Shown: in pieces, positions 51,901 through 60,900 of the stretch | Layout of the letters: each line of letters begins with the position of its first letter | How positions within the stretch are numbered: position 1 is the first letter of the stretch | Assembly: GCA_963669155.1 (NCBI GenBank) | Contig: OZ022597.1 | Location: forward strand, 6,725,630-6,789,629 | Length of the DNA stretch: 64,000 nt | Direction: 5' to 3' | DNA from: Arbacia lixula | Lineage: Eukaryota; Echinodermata; Echinoidea; Arbacioida; Arbaciidae | Program-made: the position numbers and the translations under genes | Notes under the pieces: model-generated | Told to the model about the DNA's origin: nothing | The model's input: only the letters and a program-made list of their open reading frames with translations | The model's database searches: none

Positions 51901-54900
51901 CTCAGGATCCTGTCTCTGTATCTCAGGGTTCAGGCTGGGAATCTCTTTTTGTTTGCCCTTGCCTCTACGAGCGCGGCAACCAACGACAGGAGCAAGCGGT
52001 GTCTTCTTCTTGGGTTTCATGGATAGTGGGTGTATTTTTTTGGGTGGCATCGTGAAGAGGTTGTGTACTCTCGGCGCGTCAATTATTTTGATATGAAATC
52101 ATACGCAAGGCTTTATATATAGGCATTCACGTGGCCGCTGTTTTTCGCGGGCTTTGCGTTGGAACGAGATGCATGCGTTCTGGACGCGCTCTGCATGCGC
52201 TGGTTGGGCGGTAGCCATTCGCTCAACGCGCTAGCAATACGCGATGCATTCGTTGCGGTATTTCATGTATACGCTCTGTATGCGTCCTGTATTCGCTATA
52301 TACCAGCCCAGGATACGCACAGCGCGTTACCAACACGTTATACATTCGCTAGCCTCTGTCCAAATCTTGACAGAAGTTTGGCGCACAACGACGCACTCAT
52401 CTTATTTTCCATTTTTTGCCAATTTTTCAGTGCGTTGGCCGTGCGTCGGCTATATGTGACCGGGCCTTTACATTTTGACAACCATCGCAATTGCATACCT
52501 GTGCAGCCTCCTGCGGCATACTGATGCGCAAGATTGGAAGCTTCCCCTCCAGATATTGACCAGAGAAACATGGACTGGTATTTTACCTCAGCTAATACGG
52601 GTTTCTTTGCAGAACAGAAATATTTATATTCTTCGAATATCTATTTCCATAAATACGACTGTACTTTGCCCCGTAACAGCTTCAACGGTAACTTCAGAGG
52701 ACTAATGTGTTGACAGGTGTTGTCAGGTACCAAAGTCCATCTCCTTTCAATTGTACGACTATCGTCTGAGGAACACACCCAGATTGTTATTTTTTTTGTG
52801 CGCAACTCACATCTCTAACTTTTGAAAAGGAATATTACGTATACACCTAGTAGTAAGGATAGCGTGCTCCTTCCTGTAAATGAAGGACAAGTTAGAAAAC
52901 AAATACAGTGAACAGAAGGATTTGAAGTCACAATATATTCCTTGCCGGGCAGTGACTTAACCGCTAGGCCGTTTCTGGTGGTCGGAGTAAGACACATAAC
53001 AAAGTAACTTTATCATATCTAAAAATGTGATTTAATCTGACTCATTGGTATTCATGAGTAGTCCGTCATAGGGACCATTCGACTAAATTTAAGTTGAAGG
53101 GTTTTCTGGGGTTATCTTAATTTTGAAGCGAAGTAAAAAACGAATAATTTAAACAACTGTCAGTATTAAAGGATTAAAGGGGCAATGCTACCATATTGGT
53201 GCTCCTTACGAATAACTGATTAATCCGTCAGTATGATTCGGTATGGGCTATAATGACGCTCAAAACGAGGCACGGTAGTGTGGGCGTGGGTATGAACGAG
53301 GGGGAATTCCGTAATGTTTGAGCTCCTATCCAGGCACGTACATAGGAGTGGGTAGGAATGAGGGGTATCGCCGCCATATTGGTGTTCCTTTAAACGCTAC
53401 ACCATTATTGACTTCGACGTGCAATGGAAACCAATAATGCCGAATCTTAATTAGACTAAGGTCATATACTTTCTTGCGCAATCTTAATGTACTGTGGTAG
53501 AGGTATATGATATTATCGCCAAGAATGTATATCATCTTTCCAGAGACGTCACGCAGTATGTAACATGATACATAGGATATGAATTGACGGTTTCATCACG
53601 CGACACTCCAGTTGTACAATTCTGCTGAAATTTTATGTGTGCGTTGCCCTTGTATATATCGAGTACAAAAACCATCTCGTTAATGATAAAAAGTAGAGCA
53701 GGACGGCACATCATTAATCTCATCGAATATCAAGATTTTATACAAAACAACGGACTCGACATTTTAGCGATATTAAGGGGGGAATCATCATCGAATTTTC
53801 TAATTCGTCAGGTTATTCTTGTGGTTGTCACAATGGTTTTCAATGCGTATCAAATATAAAGGTGACTCAGTCAGATGTGAATATGACATTAATCCTTTAA
53901 TCTCCTATGGCATTTGTGTATGTCAGTCCTCAACGGAACAGTCCACCCTGATATTAATTTGAGAGCACGTGACGTCACAAAATAAAAAAGATAATAACTT
54001 TAATTTTCCTTTCACGTATTGTCGCCAAACTTTCAAAACCTTCAAAACCAGACAAAACGGAGAGGACAGGCAACAAAGGTGAAAAAGAAGAAAAACCGTT
54101 GCGACTTACATTGATGAATGACTTGGCGTCATCTGCAGTTGCTGTCTTGAGTGGTTGTCGTGAGAGAACCCCCGTGAAGACGGAGAAAGCCATGTCCATC
54201 TCATTGACCGATTCAAGTTCGTCCTTCTCCCCGAGGTACGAATTGAATTCCGTCATCACCTCCTCTGCCTGGTTGAAATTCTCGAAGTCCCCCGGAACTT
54301 GATCGTTTAATCTGTCAAACTAGGAGCAGATGAACTCATCATCACCTTTTGCATGGTTAGAAAGTTAAGATAAGACTCTAAAATAATAGTCGTATCGCTC
54401 CTACAATGTTTATAAGTGTTTCAAGATATCACAACAAGGTGAAAGATTAGACGCTCTATTCAACGAAGCGGATTGCTCCATATCACAAATACGAAACATT
54501 CACTATTTGTTTTATACAACACCTCGGACGTTAAATATAGGAAAATATATAACAAGTTCTTAGACCAAATGCGTGGTCAGGGAATTTATAAATTATCGGG
54601 CACGCTTTAAGCGTGCACGTGTACGTATTATGTGTAGAATGATCTAACTACGCGCACATTGGCGAGCCAGAAACCCGTGTTGTAACTGAGAGTTGCGGTG
54701 CGCGTCCAGGTTGCTTTAGTGCACAAAGACCGGGCCCCCAAATCGCCATAAGATCACCCCATTTACCTCACTAAACCTTTCCCTACCTTAGTCTTACCCA
54801 TATTCTAGCCCGGATCCTTACCCTTACCTACCATTATTGAGATGAATTTGTGAATTCATCGGAAAAAACAACAACATACGGATACCAAAATAACGAAAAA

Positions 54901-57900
54901 GAGATGTCTCATTTGAACAAATCTTTGACGAGACTTACGGCCCAGAAGCTATCGATCAAACTATCGATAATGGCCTAACCGTGCATCGCTGTTAGAGCCG
55001 TTCTGCTCAATCGCACTCTGACGTCACTAACAACGCTAATTTGGTGGCGTCAGAGTGTAATGGATCGAAATGCTCGAACGGACTTGCATGGCAAGAGAGC
55101 GATTCCTTTGGATGCAATTTTGGGCAAATATCACGTGTTGCGCTGTTGACCAATACGATTTCAAGATTCTTAGTAGTTGTGTTATTACAATTATTGCATA
55201 AATAGATGAGTCCAGAGAATGGTCTTAAAAGGGTCTGAAGTAGATGCTTCACGGATGTGCACTGGGAGATCGTTCCAAAGAGTTGGTGAACGAACATGTC
55301 AAACGAATGATCACCATATCGTGTCATAGAAGTTTTTTTGTTTTTTTATATTCATAGTCGTGTCATAGAAGTTGACATGAGGTGAGCTGTTACATGCAAA
55401 CACAACAAAAAAGTAAGTCCCCCCCCCTAAGCAAAATAGTATGACTTTTGATCAAAAACGTTTTGATCAATATAATTTGGCAGGAATGTTCTTTAACTTA
55501 TTGACTAACTGTGAAAATCGCATTTATCCATCCAGTCACGCATGAGTGAGCACACACTAAAGGCAAAACTGTGACTTTTCAAAAGTCACAAGGGTAATTT
55601 TGAGATTCTGTTATATAATTTTTTAACTAGTTCCATTTCAGGTGCATAATATATGTCCTTTCATTGTTTATCATCCATCTCTGGATGTACTAACACCTAT
55701 CCCGACACTGAATCCATGGTTCTGGTAGAGTTGAGTGAGCACCGTTTAAAAAATGCTCATCCCTCTTGAGTTTGAAACTTTTAAAATCCCTTTATTTTTT
55801 TGAAAAAATGAAACTCTAGATGTTTTGACAAAGATGTAACATGACCTATCATTTGAACATAAGAAGTCATTTTCATGTCATAGTTGAGTGAATACACTTA
55901 AAAATTGCACTATAAATGCCTAAATGTATTGTTAAAACGGCATAAAGAACCACCCTTGTGACTTTTGAAAGGTGGCAATTTTGCCTTTAATGTGTGCTCA
56001 CTCAAGCATGACTGATTGGATTAAAGTGATTTTCATACGGAAGTTAGCCAATAAATTAAGAAACAATCCTGCCAAATTATTTTGCTCAAAACCTTTTCAA
56101 TCAAAAGTTATCCTATTTTGCTTGGGGGGGGGGGGGGGTACTTACCTTTTTTGTTGTGTTTATATTTAACAACGGGGTGTCAGGTTTTGAAGAAACTCAA
56201 CTCGAGTGCGCAACACGTTCTTGGAGAAAGTAAGGAGATACGGTATAAACCCCTCATGCGGCAGATTATTTGCTGCTGTAAGTGCCGCATATTAAGAGTT
56301 AAACAAGGGATAGAAGGGTAAGGGCTAGCAGGTAATGAGTAGTATACTTTCAATACTAAAACCTATACGGCCTACTTACCAGGTCCGTGAGTTCTTCTTC
56401 TATATTAGAGGTTGTGGTCGCTGTTGTGACATTAAACGGTGCTAAAACAAACAAAATCGGAGCAAAAATCAAAACAACGTGAAAAAACAATCAACGATCT
56501 TGATCCTCATGAATTCGTCATGTCGGAAGGGCGTCCCATCATGCACCGCATAGCATCATCCGCTTTGTTTGCAGTCATGCCCGCTTCCGGGCTCGTACGT
56601 TAGTACACAAGACCGGAAGCGGACATGATTGCAAACAAAACAATCTGAATGTGGCTGCGTGGTGCATCTTGGGAAACATCTTTCTTACATGGGGTATAGA
56701 GAAATGATTTCGTAACATTGATATGAACGTATAGGTCTCTACATGTTCTTACATGAACAGGCTTAGCCTAGGTACTAGGCTGTGACGTGCATGGGCACAA
56801 CCCAGTCTGTTAACAACTATGTATGGTAACACAGACTATACCCCAATTCCATCCTAACTCCAAGAAGCCAGAGGATCTATGACGTCAATTAGGGCGTAGC
56901 CTGTGTTACTAGTTACTAGACATAGTTGTTAACAGACTTGGTTGTGTCCATGCACCTCTCAGCCTAGTACCTGGGCTAGAACAGGCGTGACGGTGAGGAA
57001 ATCATTCGAAACAGGTACATGTAGTAGCATTGATGTACACTGGTAACGGTGCGCGGGTCTGAACTTTGATTCGCACTTTATATGAGGAAGTATGGGGCTA
57101 CTGACCGAAGAGCGAAATTCACTACAGCCGAAGACATTCGGGAGGATTCAATATCAAATTTTGTTGTAGTTTTATTTGTTCTTTTTTCCCGCAATTATTT
57201 GAAAAGTAGTAGCCCTCATTCCTTCCATTCTAAAACGAAATTGCACCATCAAATCAAAGAATATACCTTTAAAGGGATAGTTCATCCTGAACTTCAGTTG
57301 GTTTTAATCAAATCACAAACATGAAAGAAACATATTAGTGAAGGCTCGATGAAAATCCGTCAAAAGATAACAAAGAGAGATATGCATCATTTGCCTGTGC
57401 ATTTGATACATGGTTAAAAATACGTTTTTACACACATACCTGTATGAAAAAAATGAGCATTCCGTTGTCAAAAAAATCTGCCCACAATATATAAAACAGC
57501 ACTTCGCACGTGACGTCACAAAATTGAAATTTCAAAAGATCGTAAATTTCTAATCCTATGACGGATTTTCGCCAAACCTTCACTTATATGATTCTTACAT
57601 GCTTCTGCTTTTGTTGAAACCAAATTATCTTCAGGGTGAACCGGTAGACAAAGCGCCCTAACGACGCGAGCCACCTTTGAGGCCAAGTTCTGAATCTCCA
57701 TGAATGCGAAATTTAAACCTTGACATAACTTTAATTACGGCTGTTGTATTTTAACGGACGTACTGTATTGTCCTCAAAATACAAATGTTCTCGAGAAATA
57801 CACACCATTTTGAACTACACATACTGTCAAAACACTAGTAAAGATTTAGCTTTCATGTATAACCGAACTGCTAAATGATTCTCTTTCAGATATTTCCTGG

Positions 57901-60900
57901 AAATCATATATTTTTAGAAACCATAAAGATATCATAAAAAGCATGTCATTTAATTTGATTGTAGATGAATTAAATGAAGAAATATTAAACAGTTTAGTCA
58001 GAACTTACCTTGTTACTGCAAAAGTTCCAGTACTGTGTCAAAGGGGCTTTTCGGGGCTAAATAAGTGCCATAAACGACCTTACACTGTACATGCTATGTT
58101 CAGAACATGTCAGTTTGCAAGAATATAAAGTCGTTTGCAGTTGACTTATATGGAATTTTATAAATGTGTAACTATAATGTAAAACACAATTTTACAGCTA
58201 TGGGTTATTCTTTGTAATGAAGCCCCCTTGTTTTGGTTTGGTCATGGTCATGGTCATGCGGTGGATATTTTGTTTGATTTATTCATGGGATAAATACAGG
58301 GTGTTTTTCATGTATGATGCTATCAGCTAGCCAGCATAAGAGGTGTGACGTAACAGACCCCTAACCCTATAGCATGACTGACAAACAATGGATATTTCAC
58401 CTTACCATTTGGGAAAGATAGATCCGCCAGCATTGCGGCACCGACCCCCGCATTGTGTGAGTAGTAGCGAAGTAAGAACCGCTCCGATTGGTTCATCTGC
58501 GTCACGTGATACACCCCATTTTGTAATTCCGTGTAGTAATGACAATACATTTGCGAGTCGGACGACGTATTCGGGTCTAGAACCGCGTCTTTGTAGATAT
58601 CGAAGCACTTCCAGGAGGAATCTGGTACGACTGAACCGTTCAAAAGCAAATCTGCCTTTCCACTATTCGTACTGATGATATCCACGTGCTGCCTCACACC
58701 ACTTTTGGTTGTTTGAGCTTGGATGATGGTACTCCCGTGGTAGGCGGTAACAGGTGGTATCAGGGACATGCTGGGATCGCCTCGCTCATTCGACAATGAG
58801 CTCGCCATGTACTGCGTAACTTGGATTGGCCGATCGCCGGTGACGACGCACACTTCACTCCAACCGTCTGGAACTTGAAGGTCCGTATACTCACGCTCAC
58901 CGAGAACAAACCGAGATGTCACGTTCACACACCTTACTACCGAAACGTTGGTGCCCGCATCTACCGCCATTACGCGGATGACCCAGCCGTTTGTCGCGTC
59001 GTTGAAGGGAGGGATGATATGAATGTAACCCCAACGAGAAACGGGCATCAGCTGTTCTATTAAGAACCCATGATCCTCACTGTCTCCTGCACTTTTTGGA
59101 ATTTTCGCTCGACTTGCCCCTACAATCACGGACACTGGCTTATCAGCACGGACTAAAATACCCGCAATCTCCGCACCTTTGTCATCGGGTTGCATTTCAA
59201 TCGATTCCCCAGCATTTAAATTTACAGATCCTGAAAAGATGTTGTTCTCAATCGTTCTACAGGCGGAAGTACAGTTGATTGATACAGTGGTATCGTTCTC
59301 TATTGCAGCTATCGTATATTGCGCACGCCCAGACACAGGCGCGTATGTATCGAGCACGTAATCTGTCCCTAAAAAGCTGTGAGGTAAAGCAAGAAACCCC
59401 CCAGTGAGACCATCAGAAGGCGGGAACATTAACCCATGCACAATCACGTCGTGTGTTGAAATGATAGTCACCGTTTCGCAGTCTCCAGTTGGAAAGAGCG
59501 GCACTACGTCACCTCCGTCATAGCACTGCGTTGTGTTTTGTACACACAAGATGGTAATACACGTTCTCTCCGACGACTTTAAAGTAATTCTCACTCTAGA
59601 TTCGAAGTTCCCACTAGAAATTGGTTTAAAAGTGTATTCTCTCATAAAAATGGGTGACACGCTCTCTGAGGGAGAATGGGATAAGATTTAAACAGAAATA
59701 AAATGAGTGGGAACAAAAATCAAAACATGCTTTGTTATTTAAACTAGTGATGGTCTGATTATGTAAAATGAAACAGCAACGATGATTCGTTTGATTTTGA
59801 ATTTTCCAACAAAAATGTGACTTTTACTTATCAACGTGATTAATGTGAACATAAACAGTAAAACAAAACATATCACAGGAAACACATGCAAAACAACCAA
59901 ATACAGAAAACATGCAAAATAGATTAAAAAAAAGCACACTAAAAACATAAATGAAAATATACATCAATTATACAGGCATGCATGGACGCATTGAAGTCCA
60001 TAAATGAGACGTACTTTACAAAGGTTTACACATGAAGTATGGAGATACGCTTGTATATCATGACGCTTCGTTTACCGACAAAGTAAATTCCTCTATCGCC
60101 TTCCAGGACTGTGTACTGTCAAACAGTTTTCAAAAGCTAAACACATTAATTTGCAAGAAAAGCCTGCTCCTCATTACGCTTGGTTGTATGTCGTGAGATC
60201 TGCACAGGACAAGCCCACATTCGCGATCTATACGCGGCCCGACGAACAAGTCGGACTACAGGTGTTTGATGAATGTCACTGTGACGTCACATGAATAGCG
60301 ATGATCGGCTGTTGCGCAGAAAGTGTGGGTTTTGGTTTTGATACAGTTGACCGATGCACAAAATTATTGAGTGAGCGCGAGGTGAAAGACTTCTGGGCAG
60401 TTGATGGTTCGGTGACAGTAGTACTCTAAAGCATTCATAAAGTTATCACAATAATGATATCGGCTTTCATATAGCATCTCCATGGTATGATGTAATATTC
60501 AAAGCGCTCGATTATTGCCCTGGTGAAAACCAAACTGTAGTCAGGGCTTGGTGCTAGTTGAGCTAAATGGATCATATTCCTGCGAGGTACACGTTGGCTA
60601 CACCTTGGAAACACAGGACTGGGCAATAACAGCAACAGCATAAAAGCAACAATGCAAGACCGTAGAGTATGGTGAGCCATTGTGGATCAAGAGCTCCACT
60701 CGATTTCAAGAAATAGGCAACACTTCCAATGTCATGATCAGAGAGGGACAAGCATGAACATGATTTCAAAGGGTGCACGCACTGGGCCGAGATCAAACTC
60801 ATGATCTCTGTTCAATTATCGATGATTATCGCAGCTATATCGCCGTGTTCTCAGTGTCAGTTGTCGGGCTTAATTTGTTATACTCTCACGGCAATCAGTA

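Larger units (their letters stand above)
49682..52050 (-). pseudogene. Harbinger-encoded MADF/BESS-like DNA-binding protein, disrupted
   Basis: Two exons: 52050-50890 and 50563-49682, joined by a gtaagt/ttgcag intron in phase 0. Order: basic N-end, five copies of a 14-residue PSLNPEIQRQDPEE-type repeat, an acidic/Ser spacer, a MADF-type domain (EENEMIWNKK through RRPDKKNAAW), then in exon 2 a nuclear-localisation-like GRKRRSKEL, a BESS-like helix (FGAYVQGTLANLSERKF) and a Gln/His-rich tail. Proteins of this type bind the transposon ends and bring in the transposase. Three lesions lie in the MADF part: one extra T (plus strand) in the 51480-51486 run, one missing base near 50940, and a 365-bp foldback element inserted at a TTAA (51017-51381). 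Exon 2 is fully open. Confidence 0.75.
46526..52467. mobile_element. 5.9-kb PIF/Harbinger-type DNA transposon (decayed)
   Basis: Left end AGGCTCAGTCACACATAA and right end inverted AGGCCCGGTCACATATAG share about 28 bp of terminal inverted repeat through GACGCACGG, plus GCGC-rich subterminal arrays (46,540-47,030 and 52,130-52,440). Each end is flanked by TTA (46523-46525 and 52468-52470), the target duplication typical of Harbinger. Inside are a transposase fragment on the plus strand and a MADF/BESS-like gene on the minus strand, converging: the usual two-gene plan. Not autonomous. It sits in intron 4 of the receptor. Confidence 0.85.

Noticed and set aside
54299..54312. ttgacag as acceptor of receptor exon 4
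   Set aside because: It breaks frame with exons 3 and 5; the upstream ctcctag gives phase 0 on both sides.
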